This document shows, one piece after another, positions 56,550-64,000 of a stretch of DNA of 64,000 nucleotides. The DNA is from Hydrogenophaga sp. (lineage in GTDB: Bacteria; Pseudomonadota; Gammaproteobacteria; Burkholderiales; Burkholderiaceae_C). Below the pieces are notes generated by a model that did not search any database, was not told where the DNA came from, and saw only the letters and a program-made list of their open reading frames with translations. The DNA lies in assembly GCA_016741995.1 (NCBI GenBank), contig JACVCO010000002.1, positions 124,001 through 188,000 of the forward strand, given 5' to 3'. How positions within the stretch are numbered: the stretch's first letter is position 1; the number at the start of each line of letters is the position of its first letter. The position numbers were made by a program, and so were the translations under genes.

Positions 56550-57002
56550 TCACTGGCTGATCTTGCGGGCCTCTTCGATCTGGTATTCGAAGTAGCGCTG
56601 GATACCGAAGGCCAGGCTGCCCATGAAAGCGATGGTGCCCACCAGCAGCGAGAGCACCAGGGCACCCACGGTAAGCCAGTTGGTGCCACCGGCCTTCGCC
56701 GCGGGGGTGTCGGTGTTGAACCAGCGGTTCCACTTCTCGGCATCGGCCAGCGCGTAGACGATGCCCGTCAGGCAGGCGGCAGCGATGCCCAGGCCGAGGA
56801 AGGGCACCAGCACCCAGGAGAGTTTGTCGTCCTGCCCGTAGGCGAGCACGCGTTCCACGCCGTACCAGCCCAGGGCCGTCGGCAACGGGTGCAGCCAACC
56901 CACCCAGTCGCCCAGGCCGCGCAGGTAGAAACGGTGCAGGCCCAGCGACCCCCCGATCAACGCCAGCCAGACCGCGACCGTCTTGTTCTTCGCGCGTGCC
57001 AT
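56550..57002 (-). CDS. TM2-domain membrane protein
   Basis: 150-residue protein with four hydrophobic segments. The N-terminal KTVAVWLALIGGSLGLHRFYLRG is the TM2-domain signature (short helix, turn with a polar GxHRFYLG-like element). Function of bacterial TM2 proteins is unknown. Its ATG overlaps the stop of the acetyltransferase gene by one base (TGATG on the minus strand), so both are probably translated from one mRNA. Confidence 0.75.
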   Translation of the reverse strand: MARAKNKTVAVWLALIGGSLGLHRFYLRGLGDWVGWLHPLPTALGWYGVERVLAYGQDDKLSWVLVPFLGLGIAAACLTGIVYALADAEKWNRWFNTDTPAAKAGGTNWLTVGALVLSLLVGTIAFMGSLAFGIQRYFEYQIEEARKISQ

Positions 57003-57529
57003 CAGACCTCCTGCGGCGGGGTGCGGTCGGCGTCGCCAATGGCGCGCTCCATCAGCACGATGTCGAGCCAGCGGCCGAACTTCCAGCCACAGGCCTTCAC
57101 CGTGCCGATATGGCTGAAGCCCAGCGTGCGGTGCACGCCGATCGAGCCGGCGTTGTCCGAATCGCCGATCACGGCCATCACCTTGCGGATGCCGGCGCGC
57201 TCGAGCACCGCGACCAGTTCGGCCAGCAGCAGCCGACCCAGGCCACGGCCGGCGGCTTCGGGGGCGAGGTAGATCGAGTCTTCCACCGAGAAACGATAGG
57301 CCGGGCGCGGTTTGAACCAGTTGCCATAGGCATAGCCGATCACCGCGCCGCCGTCCTCCAGCACCAGCCAGGGCAGGCCTTTGCCCAGCACGTCGGCGCG
57401 TCGCTGGGCCATCTCCGCCTCTGTGGGCGGGGTGGTTTCGAAGGTGCCTGTGCCGTGCAGCACGTGGTGGGCATAGATGCGGGCGATGGCCGCGACGTCT
57501 TCGTCGCGGCTGGGGCGGATGAGTGGCAT
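57002..57529 (-). CDS. GNAT N-acetyltransferase, phosphinothricin acetyltransferase-like
   Basis: 175-residue acetyl-CoA dependent N-acetyltransferase. The pattern IRPSRDEDVAAIARIYAHHVLHG at the start, GRGLGRLLLAELVAVLERAG (acetyl-CoA-binding motif A, about 94-113) and the C-terminal GVHRTLGFSHIGTVKACGWKFGRW are typical of the PAT/MddA group. That group acetylates phosphinothricin or methionine sulfoximine/sulfone. Natural substrate not known. Starts at ATG on the minus strand; divergent from the ribosomal operon promoter region at 57546-57573. Confidence 0.88.
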   Translation of the reverse strand: MPLIRPSRDEDVAAIARIYAHHVLHGTGTFETTPPTEAEMAQRRADVLGKGLPWLVLEDGGAVIGYAYGNWFKPRPAYRFSVEDSIYLAPEAAGRGLGRLLLAELVAVLERAGIRKVMAVIGDSDNAGSIGVHRTLGFSHIGTVKACGWKFGRWLDIVLMERAIGDADRTPPQEV

Positions 57530-57545
57530 GGCGTGAAGGGCAGGC

Positions 57546-57573
57546 TTGGCGCCGGCGGGTGCCGGGCTATAAT
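57546..57573 (+). promoter_or_regulatory. Promoter of the rpsP-rimM-trmD operon
   Basis: A consensus -10 TATAAT (57568-57573) has TTGGCG (57546-57551) 16 bases upstream and a GC-rich discriminator. It lies 143 bases before the rpsP start, leaving a long structured leader. It overlaps the beginning of the divergent acetyltransferase gene only by proximity. Confidence 0.65.
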
Positions 57574-57638
57574 CGCGGGCTTTGCAGCGTTTCGCTGGCC
57601 GGGTGGTCAGTCGTGTGTCTCAAGCGTTGCAGGAAAAA

Positions 57639-57702
57639 CCGGGTCGCAAGACCCGGCCGTTCCCGGTGGTTCCCGATGTGTGGGCCCCCGGGAGCAACCA
57701 CC
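57639..57702 (+). other. Structured leader upstream of rpsP
   Basis: Within the 140-base leader, CCGGGTC-GCAA-GACCCGG (57639-57656) is a perfect 7-base stem with a GCAA tetraloop. GGTGGTT (57665-57671) pairs with AACCACC (57696-57702) around an inner TCCCG/CGGGA helix, ending just before the GAAGGAT ribosome-binding site. This arrangement suggests control of translation, possibly by binding of S16 itself. No known leader family was checked. Confidence 0.4.
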
Positions 57703-57715
57703 CGAAGGATAAATC

Positions 57716-57967
57716 ATGGTCGTCATTCGACTCTCCCGCGGCGGTGCCAAGGCCCGTCCGTTCTACAACATCGTCGTGGCCGACAAGCGTGCCCGTCGCG
57801 ATGGCAATTTCATCGAGCGCATCGGCTTCTACAACCCCCTGGCCAAGGGTGGCGAAGAAACCCTGCGCATTGCCCAGGACCGCCTGACCTACTGGACCGG
57901 CGTCGGTGCCACCCCGTCCGACACCGTCGCCCGCCTGGTCAAGCAAGCGGCCGCCAAAGCCGCCTGA
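57716..57967 (+). CDS. rpsP: 30S ribosomal protein S16
   Basis: 83-residue small-subunit protein. The universal start [20 protein letters not shown] and the [14 protein letters not shown] turn are intact, and the length is typical for beta-proteobacteria. It is the first gene of the rpsP-rimM-trmD-rplS block. A GAAGGAT ribosome-binding site lies five bases before the ATG, at the edge of a strong leader hairpin. Confidence 0.97.
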   Translation: MVVIRLSRGGAKARPFYNIVVADKRARRDGNFIERIGFYNPLAKGGEETLRIAQDRLTYWTGVGATPSDTVARLVKQAAAKAA

Positions 57968-57975
57968 TCGCGGCC

Positions 57976-58563
57976 ATGAGCGCGGCCCTGGTCGCGTCGG
58001 CCTTGCCGGCCGACGCCGTTGAACTGGGGCGCGTTCTCGATGCCTGGGGCATCAAGGGCTGGGTCCGCATCCAGCCCCACAGCGCCGACACCGAGGCGCT
58101 GTTCGCCAGCCAAGACTGGTTCCTGCAACCGCCCGAAGCCCGCTTCGCGCGCGGCTTTTCTGCTTTTTCGGGCTGCGTGGCCGTGAAAGTGAAGGCGCTC
58201 AAGAACCACGCCGATGGCCTGGTGGCGCAACTGGACGGCATCGACGACCGCAACGCGGCTGAGGCGCTCAAAGGGTGCCGCATCAGCCTGCCGCGCAGCG
58301 CGTTCCCCCCGCCCGCCGAGGGCGAGTACTACTGGGTTGATCTGATCGGCCTCGCCGTCGTCAACCGCGAGGGTGAAGAACTCGGCGTGGTGCGCGACCT
58401 CCTGAGCACCGGGCCGACCTCGGTGCTGGTGCTCGAATACACCGAGATGGTGGAGGGCGAGGAACAGCCCGCCGAACGCCTGATCCCGTTCGTGGAGGCC
58501 TACATCGACAAGGTCGACCTGTCGCTGCGCCGCATCACCGCGGATTGGCAGAAAGACTATTGA
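57976..58563 (+). CDS. rimM: Ribosome maturation factor RimM
   Basis: 195-residue 16S processing factor that binds S19 during 30S assembly. The N-terminal beta-barrel has VELGRVLDAWGIKGWVRIQP (about 14-33) with the conserved GIKG-type turn. The C-terminal PRC-barrel includes EYYWVDLIGLAVVNREGEELG near 116-136 and the ending LIPFVEAYIDKVDL. The ATG is eight bases after the rpsP stop. It is immediately followed by trmD. Confidence 0.94.
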   Translation: MSAALVASALPADAVELGRVLDAWGIKGWVRIQPHSADTEALFASQDWFLQPPEARFARGFSAFSGCVAVKVKALKNHADGLVAQLDGIDDRNAAEALKGCRISLPRSAFPPPAEGEYYWVDLIGLAVVNREGEELGVVRDLLSTGPTSVLVLEYTEMVEGEEQPAERLIPFVEAYIDKVDLSLRRITADWQKDY

Positions 58564-58580
58564 CCGCAGCGCGTGCAGCC

Positions 58581-59351
58581 ATGCGCTTCGACGTCATCAC
58601 CCTGTTCCCCGAGCTCTTCGAGCCGTTCCTGGCGCACGGCATCAACCGCCGCGCGTTCGAGTCGAAACAGGTGGATGTGCGCCTGTGGAACCCGCGCGAG
58701 TTCGCCGAGGGCAACTACCGCCGGGTGGACGATCGCCCGTTCGGTGGTGGCCCGGGGATGGTCATGATGGCCGAGCCGTTGTGGCGCTGCCTGCAGGCCA
58801 TTCGCGCCGATCGCGGCGAACCCGAGAGCGCCCGTGCGCCGGTGGTCTTGTTCTCGCCCGTGGGTGACCGCCTCGACCACGGCGTTGTCGAGCAATGGTC
58901 GGACAGCCCGGGGGCGGTGCTGCTCTGTGGCCGCTACGAAGGCATCGACCAGCGCTTCATCGACGCCTGCGTGGACCGCCAGATCAGCCTGGGCGACTTC
59001 GTGCTCTCGGGCGGCGAACTGGCCGCCATGGCACTGCTCGACGCGGTGGCGCGGTTGCAGCCCGGTGTGCTGGGCGACGCCGGCAGCCACCAGCAGGACA
59101 GCTTCAATCCCGCGCTGGATGGCCTGCTCGACAGCCCGCACCACACGCGCCCCGAGGCCTGGGCCGGGCCGGCGGGGGACATGCCCGTGCCCGAGGTGCT
59201 TCTCGGTGGCCACCACGAGCGCATCGCCCGGTACCGGCGTGAACAAAGCCTGCGCCTGACCGCCGAGCGCCGCCCCGATTTGATTGAGCGGGCCCGGGCC
59301 GCCGGCCTGCTGGGCCGGGCGGATGAAGATTTTCTGGCCCGGCTGAAATAG
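58581..59351 (+). CDS. trmD: tRNA (guanine-N1)-methyltransferase TrmD
   Basis: 256-residue SPOUT-class enzyme that makes m1G37 in tRNAs. It starts [17 protein letters not shown] and carries the trefoil-knot SAM-binding segments [13 protein letters not shown] (about 114-126) and [15 protein letters not shown] (about 138-152). The start ATG is 17 bases past rimM; a TTG overlapping the rimM stop as TTGA (58560) would add seven residues. The promoter of rplS lies over its stop codon. Confidence 0.95.
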   Translation: MRFDVITLFPELFEPFLAHGINRRAFESKQVDVRLWNPREFAEGNYRRVDDRPFGGGPGMVMMAEPLWRCLQAIRADRGEPESARAPVVLFSPVGDRLDHGVVEQWSDSPGAVLLCGRYEGIDQRFIDACVDRQISLGDFVLSGGELAAMALLDAVARLQPGVLGDAGSHQQDSFNPALDGLLDSPHHTRPEAWAGPAGDMPVPEVLLGGHHERIARYRREQSLRLTAERRPDLIERARAAGLLGRADEDFLARLK

Positions 59352-59358
59352 CTATAAT
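59331..59358 (+). promoter_or_regulatory. Internal promoter for rplS
   Basis: A consensus -10 TATAAT (59353-59358) begins two bases after the trmD TAG stop and is followed by a GC-rich discriminator (GGCGGGC), as at the rpsP promoter. The -35 is poor (TTTCTG at 59331-59336, 16-base spacing). It would let rplS be transcribed independently of trmD, leaving a leader of about 120 bases. Confidence 0.5.
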
Positions 59359-59369
59359 GGCGGGCTTTT

Positions 59370-59428
59370 CGATCCTCTGGCCGGCCGCCGCGACCGGGAT
59401 CGCTGCCCCGTCCCGCAAGACGGCGGCA
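59370..59428 (+). other. Structured leader upstream of rplS
   Basis: CGATCC (59370-59375) pairs with GGATCG (59397-59402) around a GC-rich interior. It is followed by TGCC-C-CGTC / GACG-GC-GGCA (59404-59428) with loop CCGCAA. The pair of hairpins lies in the roughly 120-base untranslated leader. Ribosomal-protein leaders often bind their own product; that role is inferred only. Confidence 0.35.
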
Positions 59429-59481
59429 CACCGGATTCGCGGCCTTTTGTGCAGCGCGGCCATGATCGTGGAACAGGAACC

Positions 59482-59838
59482 ATGAACCTCATCCAGACCC
59501 TCGAGCAGGAAGAAATCGCTCGCCTCGGCAAATCCATCCCTGCTTTCGCCCCTGGCGACACGGTGATCGTCAGCGTCAACGTGATCGAAGGCACCCGCAA
59601 GCGCGTGCAGGCCTACGAAGGCGTGGTGATCGCCAAGCGCAACCGTGGCCTCAACTCCAGCTTCATCGTGCGCAAGATCTCCAGCGGCGAAGGCGTGGAG
59701 CGCACCTTCCCGCTGTACAGCCCGCTGATCGCCAAGATCGAAGTCAAGCGCCGTGGCGATGTGCGCCGCGCCAAGCTGTACTACCTGCGTGACCGCAGCG
59801 GCAAGTCGGCCCGCATCAAGGAAAAGCTGGGCGCCTGA
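59482..59838 (+). CDS. rplS: 50S ribosomal protein L19
   Basis: 118-residue large-subunit protein at the 30S-50S interface. It starts [20 protein letters not shown] and has the family's [26 protein letters not shown] core and the [34 protein letters not shown] basic end. The ATG is preceded by GGAACAGGAACC. A terminator follows after 18 bases. Confidence 0.97.
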   Translation: MNLIQTLEQEEIARLGKSIPAFAPGDTVIVSVNVIEGTRKRVQAYEGVVIAKRNRGLNSSFIVRKISSGEGVERTFPLYSPLIAKIEVKRRGDVRRAKLYYLRDRSGKSARIKEKLGA

Positions 59839-59856
59839 TCCTGGCTCGCACGAAAG

Positions 59857-59880
59857 GCCGCTCCCCGGAGCGGCTTTTTT
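59857..59880 (+). terminator. Rho-independent terminator after rplS
   Basis: GCCGCTC and GAGCGGC form a perfect 7-base stem around CCCG, followed by six T residues. It ends the rpsP-rimM-trmD-rplS unit 18 bases after the rplS stop and 20 bases before the Nudix gene. Confidence 0.9.
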
Positions 59881-59900
59881 GTGCCCGTCACACTGCCGCG

Positions 59901-60584
59901 ATGTCCATACGCCTGCCGCCGTTCGATCCCCGCACCGTGCCCGTGGTGGCCACCGGCACCAGTGAGGGGCTGCGCCCTGCGCCGGCCTGGCGGCTCACGC
60001 CCGATGGCCTTCGCACGCAGTTCCACGTGCCCCCGGTCTGGACACCGGAACTCGTGCGCGAACGCCGGTTCGCCGACCGCGAGCCGGCCGACGCGGCGGT
60101 GTTGTTGCCGTTGGTGGTGCGCGATCAGCTCAGCCTGCTGCTGACCCAGCGCACTGCTCACCTGTCCACCCATTCGGGCCAGATCGCTTTCCCCGGTGGC
60201 AAGGTCGATCCCACCGATCACGACGCCATTGCCGCCGCGTTGCGTGAGGCCGAAGAGGAGATCGGTCTGACACCGCAGCACGTCGAGGTGCTGGGCACGC
60301 TGCCCGAGTACATCACTGGCACGGCCTTTCATGTCACGCCGGTGGTGGCCCTGGTGCAGCCCGGCTTTGCGCTGCAGCCCAACCCGCACGAGGTGGACGA
60401 TGTGTTCGAGGTGCCGTTGTCATTCCTGATGGATCCGCGGCACCACCGGCGCCATGCGATGAGCTTCGAGGGTGTGGTGCGCGAGTGGTACTCCATGCCC
60501 TGGCACGACGGCCACCAGGAGCGTTTCATCTGGGGCGCCACCGCGGGCATGCTGCGCAACCTCTACCGCTTCCTCGCGGCCTGA
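59901..60584 (+). CDS. Nudix hydrolase, CoA pyrophosphatase-like (NudL/YeaB type)
   Basis: 227-residue Nudix enzyme. The Nudix helix is in FPGGKVDPTDHDAIAAALREAEEEIGL (about 94-118), with REAEEEIG as the metal-binding core. LLTQRTAHLSTHSGQIAFPGG precedes it in the pattern of the CoA pyrophosphatase subfamily, which splits CoA to 4'-phosphopantetheine and 3',5'-ADP. The FHVTPVVALV strand after the box is also typical. No operon partner; a terminator lies before it. Confidence 0.88.
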   Translation: MSIRLPPFDPRTVPVVATGTSEGLRPAPAWRLTPDGLRTQFHVPPVWTPELVRERRFADREPADAAVLLPLVVRDQLSLLLTQRTAHLSTHSGQIAFPGGKVDPTDHDAIAAALREAEEEIGLTPQHVEVLGTLPEYITGTAFHVTPVVALVQPGFALQPNPHEVDDVFEVPLSFLMDPRHHRRHAMSFEGVVREWYSMPWHDGHQERFIWGATAGMLRNLYRFLAA

Positions 60585-60622
60585 GTGCGGAGGCGCCTCA
60601 GCGGGCCCACTATCATGCGGCC

Positions 60623-61552
60623 ATGGGTTTCCTGGCCATTCTGCTGGCGCTGCTGATCGAACAGGCGCGCCCCCTGTCGTTCGACAACCCCGTTCACGCG
60701 GGCCTGCGCGGCTGGGGCCGCAGCGTGCGCCGCAATCTCGACGCCGGTGAGCGCTCGCACGGCTGGATCGCCTGGCTGCTGGCCGTCGTGTTCCCCGGCG
60801 CGGTGGCCGCGCTCGTGTACCACGGCCTGTGGCAGGTCAGCGGTTTCCTCGCGCTGGCCTGGACGGTCGCCGTGCTCTACGTGACGCTCGGTTTCCGCCA
60901 GTTCAGCCATCACTTCAGCCAGATCCGCCGCAGCCTGGAAGAGGGCGACGAGCGCACCGCGCGCGAACAACTCGCGGCCTGGTTGCGCGTGGATGCGAGC
61001 AGCCTGCCGCGCGCCGAATTGCTGCGCCAGGTGATCGAGCACTCGGTGCTTGCCGCGCACCGCCACGTGTTCGGCGTCTTCGTGTGCTTCATCGCCTTCT
61101 GGGTGATCGGCCTCGGGCCGGCGGGCGCGGTGGTGTACCGGTTGGCCGAGTACCTGTCGCGCAATTGGCGCGCGCGCGCCGACGGCACCCCCAGCCAACC
61201 CCTGCGCGACGCCGCGGCCACGGCCTGGCGCTGGATCGACCATGTGCCGGCACGCGCCACCGCGCTGGGGTTTGCCGTGGTTGGCAACTTCGAGGAAGCG
61301 GTGGGCAGCTGGCGCGCCGATGCCGCGCGCTTCGCACCCGGCAGCGATGGCGTGGTGCTGGCCGCTACCTCGGGGGCCATGAACGTGCGCCTCACGCCGC
61401 AGGACCCGTCGCTCGTGGAGATCGACGAGACCGATCCCGGCGCGCGGCCGCAGCCGCAGATTGCCCACCTGGGCAGCGTGGTGGGCCTGGTGTGGCGCGC
61501 GGTGGTGCTCTGGATGCTGCTGCTTGCGCTGCTCACGCTGGCGCGGGTCTGA
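60623..61552 (+). CDS. CobD/CbiB-family membrane protein
   Basis: 309-residue membrane protein. The start MGFLAILLALLIEQARPLS, with several hydrophobic segments and a VRRNLDAGERSHGWIAWLL loop, matches the CobD/CbiB superfamily (adenosylcobinamide-phosphate synthase and the AmpE-like branch). No cobalamin genes are near, and the ALLIEQARPL opening is nearer to the AmpE/uncharacterised branch than to CbiB, so B12 synthesis should not be assumed. The ATG follows the Nudix gene by 38 bases. Confidence 0.7.
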   Translation: MGFLAILLALLIEQARPLSFDNPVHAGLRGWGRSVRRNLDAGERSHGWIAWLLAVVFPGAVAALVYHGLWQVSGFLALAWTVAVLYVTLGFRQFSHHFSQIRRSLEEGDERTAREQLAAWLRVDASSLPRAELLRQVIEHSVLAAHRHVFGVFVCFIAFWVIGLGPAGAVVYRLAEYLSRNWRARADGTPSQPLRDAAATAWRWIDHVPARATALGFAVVGNFEEAVGSWRADAARFAPGSDGVVLAATSGAMNVRLTPQDPSLVEIDETDPGARPQPQIAHLGSVVGLVWRAVVLWMLLLALLTLARV

Positions 61553-61571
61553 ACGTCGGCACGACGTCGCG

Positions 61572-62486
61572 TCAGTACGTCGGCCTGGCCGCGAGTTCGT
61601 CGAACAGGGCCTCGTAGATGGCGTAGCGCGTGGCGTCGATCGCCATCGGGTCTTGTGCCGGCTCGGCCCCCACATGGGTGCGAACGCCGCAGCCGGGCTC
61701 GTGGCGGTGCGTGCAGTTGTAGAAGCGGCAATCGCCCAGCGTCACGCGCAGGTCGGGCATCAGCGTGGCCAGCGCCGTGGGCTCGACGTGGTGCAGGCCG
61801 AAGGCCTGAAAGCCCGGGGAGTCGATCAGGGCCGTGGTGCGCGCCTCGTCCATCCAGTACCAGGTGGTGGCGGTGGTGGTGTGGCGGCCCGAATTGAGCG
61901 CGCTGGAGATCTCGCCGGTCTGTGCCCCGGCCTCGGGCACCAGGCGATTCACCAGGGTGCTTTTGCCCGCCCCTGAAGGACCGAGCACCAGGGTCGCCTT
62001 GCCCTGCAGGCGTTCGCGCAACGCGGCCAACCCATGGTCTTCTCGCAAGCCGAGCGGGAGCACATCGCAACCCATGCGCCGCTGCGGTGCCAGCCGCGCC
62101 CAGGCGGCGTCGAAGGCATCGCGCAGGTCGTGCTTGTTGAGCACGACCAGGGCCGAGATGCCTGCCGCCTCGGCAGCGATGAGCGCGCGAGCGAGCTGCG
62201 TGTCGGAGAACACCGGTTCGGCCGCCAGCAACACCAGCACCTGGTCGAGGTTGGCGGCGAAGGACTTGGTTCGCAGCTCGTCCTGTCGGTAGAGGAGGTT
62301 GCGGCGTTCCTCGACTTGCTCGATCACGCCTTCGTCACCGCTGAGCGACCAGCGCACGCGGTCACCCACGACCACGTTGTTCTTCTTGCCGCGCAGGTGG
62401 CACAGCGTGCGCTGGCCATCGTCGCCTTCGACGAGGCAGTGACGGCCGTGCGCCGCCACCACCCGCCCGGCGAACCCGGCACCCAT
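61572..62486 (-). CDS. rsgA: Ribosome small-subunit-dependent GTPase RsgA
   Basis: 304-residue circularly permuted GTPase that helps the last steps of 30S assembly. An N-terminal OB-fold (about 1-70) is followed by motifs in permuted order: NKHD (G4), GPSGAGKSTLVN (G1) and DSPGFQAFG (G3). A C-terminal zinc domain has DCRFYNCTHRHEPGCGV. The ATG overlaps the dehydratase stop by one base (TGATG). Convergent with the CobD-like gene. Confidence 0.95.
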   Translation of the reverse strand: MGAGFAGRVVAAHGRHCLVEGDDGQRTLCHLRGKKNNVVVGDRVRWSLSGDEGVIEQVEERRNLLYRQDELRTKSFAANLDQVLVLLAAEPVFSDTQLARALIAAEAAGISALVVLNKHDLRDAFDAAWARLAPQRRMGCDVLPLGLREDHGLAALRERLQGKATLVLGPSGAGKSTLVNRLVPEAGAQTGEISSALNSGRHTTTATTWYWMDEARTTALIDSPGFQAFGLHHVEPTALATLMPDLRVTLGDCRFYNCTHRHEPGCGVRTHVGAEPAQDPMAIDATRYAIYEALFDELAARPTY

Positions 62487-62806
62487 CAATCGCCCTGCAG
62501 GGCGTTGACGGCGGCCGCGCAGTGGAAGTCGCTCACCGAGATGCCGTTCACGTCGTGCGTGTTGAAGCGCAGGGCGCAGCGGTTGTAGCCGAAGGCCACG
62601 TCGGGGTGGTGGTCCTCGCGGTGCGCGATCCAGGCCACGGCGTTCACGAAGGCCATGGTTTCGTGGAAATTGGTGAAGCGGAAGGTGCGCTCGATCGACC
62701 CGTCGATGAGCTTCCAGCCATCGGGTGCGTTGCCATTGAGCTGGCTCAGTTGCGTGACGATTTCGGTGGCGTTGAGCGCGCGGCGGTTCTGGTGGATGGG
62801 GTTCAT
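62486..62806 (-). CDS. phhB: 4a-hydroxytetrahydrobiopterin dehydratase (pterin-4a-carbinolamine dehydratase)
   Basis: 106-residue PCD/DCoH-type enzyme that dehydrates 4a-hydroxytetrahydropterin, recycling the cofactor of aromatic-amino-acid hydroxylases. The catalytic pattern is HREDHHPDVAFGYNRCALRF with DVNGISVSD after it. No phenylalanine hydroxylase lies in the window, so the partner is elsewhere or the role differs. Located between the M48 peptidase and rsgA on the minus strand, 12 bases after the peptidase stop. Confidence 0.9.
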   Translation of the reverse strand: MNPIHQNRRALNATEIVTQLSQLNGNAPDGWKLIDGSIERTFRFTNFHETMAFVNAVAWIAHREDHHPDVAFGYNRCALRFNTHDVNGISVSDFHCAAAVNALQGD

Positions 62807-62818
62807 GGTCGGGCGCCC

Positions 62819-64000
62819 TCAGGCGGTTTGCAGGCGCGCCAGGCGTTCGCTGGCGGGCGGATGGGAATAGTAGAAGCGCGCGTACAGCGGGTCGGGCGTG
62901 AGCGTGCTGGCGTTGTCTTCGTAGAGCTTGAGCAGCGCGCTGGCGAGGTCGGCGCCACGGGTTTTGTCCTTCGCGAAGGCGTCGGCCTCGAACTCGTGCT
63001 TGCGCGACACCTGCGCGGCCAGCGGCGACAGGAAATAGGTGAACAGCGGCACCACGAGCAGGAACAGGAGGAGAGCGAGGGCGTCGTTGGGCGCGTCCAT
63101 CGCCGGCGTCACGCCCAGGCCGCTGTAGAACCAGGCCTGCGACGCAGCCCAGCCCAGCGCCGCAAAGCCCAGCAGGCTCACACCGAAGATCAGCACGATG
63201 CGTTGGGTGATGTGGCGCAGCTTGTAGTGGCCAAGCTCGTGTGCCAGCACGGCATCGATCTCGTCCGGGGTGAGTTGCTTGAGCAACGTGTCGAAGAGCA
63301 CCACGCGCTTGGCCGCACCGAAACCGGTGAAGTAGGCGTTGGCGTGCGCGCTGCGCTTGCTGCCGTCCATCACGAACAGGCCCTGCGCCGAGAAGCCGCA
63401 ACGCGCCATCAGGGCATTCACGCGGGTTTTGAGCGCGTCGTCTGAGAGGGGTTCGAACTTGTTGAACAGCGGTGCGATGAACGTGGGGCCCAGCCAGAGG
63501 GCCAACAGGTTGAAGACCATCCACACGCCCCAGGCCCAGAGCCACCACGCGCTGCCGGCGGCACCCATGAGCCAGAGCACCAGCGCAGCGAGTGGCCCGC
63601 CGATGGCCGCGCCCAACAGTGCGCCCTTGACGCCGTCCGCGATCCACAGGCCCAAGCCCATCTTGTTGAAGCCGAAGCGCGCTTCAAGGCGGAAGGTGGC
63701 GTACCAGGCGAAGGGCAGGCCGATGAGCCCGCCGATGAGGGCAAACGCGCCGATGAGCGCGAGTTGTTGCCACAGGCCCGGGCCCATCACGCCCAGCAGC
63801 GCCTGGTTCAGCGCGTCGAGCCCGCCGAGCAGCGTCCAGCCCACGAGCACCGCGGCTTCGAAGGCGGTGGCCAGGAGGCCGAAGCGCGTTTTTGCGATGG
63901 TGTAGTCCGCGGCCTTGCGGTGGGCCTCGAGCGGGATGGTGGCGTTGAAGGGCTCGGGCACGTGTGTGCGGTGCCGTGCCACATGGCGGATCTGCCGGCT
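62819..64000 (-). CDS. M48 family Ste24-type metallopeptidase (5' end cut by window edge)
   Basis: At least 393 residues of an integral-membrane zinc protease. It has several hydrophobic segments, the zinc site LAHELGHYKLRH, the third ligand in SRKHEFEADAFAK, and a C-terminal FYYSHPPASERLARLQTA. The Ste24-type N-terminal part reads up to the window edge without a start codon; homologues have a further helix before the RQIRHVARHR stretch, so the start lies beyond position 64000. Probably acts in membrane-protein quality control, like HtpX/Ste24. Upstream partner of phhB and rsgA on this strand. Confidence 0.9.
   Translation of the reverse strand, partial: SRQIRHVARHRTHVPEPFNATIPLEAHRKAADYTIAKTRFGLLATAFEAAVLVGWTLLGGLDALNQALLGVMGPGLWQQLALIGAFALIGGLIGLPFAWYATFRLEARFGFNKMGLGLWIADGVKGALLGAAIGGPLAALVLWLMGAAGSAWWLWAWGVWMVFNLLALWLGPTFIAPLFNKFEPLSDDALKTRVNALMARCGFSAQGLFVMDGSKRSAHANAYFTGFGAAKRVVLFDTLLKQLTPDEIDAVLAHELGHYKLRHITQRIVLIFGVSLLGFAALGWAASQAWFYSGLGVTPAMDAPNDALALLLFLLVVPLFTYFLSPLAAQVSRKHEFEADAFAKDKTRGADLASALLKLYEDNASTLTPDPLYARFYYSHPPASERLARLQTA

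Overview
This is a gene-dense, high-GC chromosomal segment from what looks like a beta-proteobacterium of the order Burkholderiales, most likely Comamonadaceae (Hydrogenophaga/Acidovorax-like). The inference rests on gene order (folC-SPOR-cvpA-purF-metZ-gltX; rpsP-rimM-trmD-rplS; pcm-rhodanese-tolC), the tRNA sequences, and a proteobacterial cyanophycin locus. I saw no insertion sequence, prophage, CRISPR array or rRNA, and no gene-free stretch longer than about 300 bases. The genes at both window edges are cut: an acyl-CoA synthetase on the left and an M48 peptidase on the right.

Layout. 1-8.3 kb: acyl-CoA synthetase, LysR regulator, and a PotFGHI-like polyamine ABC transporter followed by an aminobutyraldehyde-type dehydrogenase, together a likely putrescine uptake and oxidation unit. 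8.3-16 kb: OmpA lipoprotein, aldo/keto reductase, YbaK-type deacylase, plsY, RidA, a periplasmic-type aspartic protease, yajQ, murB, argG, ppnP and an ArsC-like protein. 16-23.3 kb: folC-SPOR-cvpA-purF-metZ-gltX, with 4-base or 1-base overlaps between the last three genes, then tRNA-Ala(GGC), tRNA-Glu(TTC) and tRNA-Asp(GTC) between a TATAAT promoter and a strong terminator. 23.3-31 kb: a cyanophycin locus. Two cyanophycin synthetase paralogues, one with a ruined Mur-ligase site, are divergent from an ABC exporter carrying an extra zinc-ribbon N-terminus and from a DUF1854 protein. 31-34 kb: a translationally coupled DNA alkylation-repair operon (Ada/AlkA fusion, Ogt, EamA transporter).

34-43.3 kb: an LPS/surface glycan region. 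It has phosphomannomutase and two GT2 glycosyltransferases on the plus strand. On the minus strand is a tightly coupled string: glycosyltransferase, WaaA fused to a Kdo-kinase-like domain, O-antigen ligase and two tandemly duplicated glycosyltransferases. 43.4-50.9 kb: a six-gene minus-strand run, tetR - RND adaptor - RND pump - pcm - rhodanese - tolC, headed by a clear TetR-type palindrome. 51-57.5 kb: glutaryl-CoA dehydrogenase with a divergent LysR, msrA, an EamA transporter, a Fur/Zur-family regulator beside a tiny Cys/His-rich exported protein, an AEC transporter, a TM2 protein and a GNAT acetyltransferase. 57.5-64 kb: rpsP-rimM-trmD-rplS with structured leaders before rpsP and rplS, a CoA-pyrophosphatase-type Nudix hydrolase, a CobD/CbiB-like membrane protein, rsgA, a pterin carbinolamine dehydratase and an M48 peptidase.

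The most interesting parts are the cyanophycin locus (inactive-looking second synthetase plus an exporter-like protein of unknown substrate), the WaaA-kinase fusion, and several regulatory sequences readable by eye: the TetR operator, a LysR T-N11-A site, and the rpsP and rplS leaders. Function calls come from motif reading and memory of the families; no database search was run.
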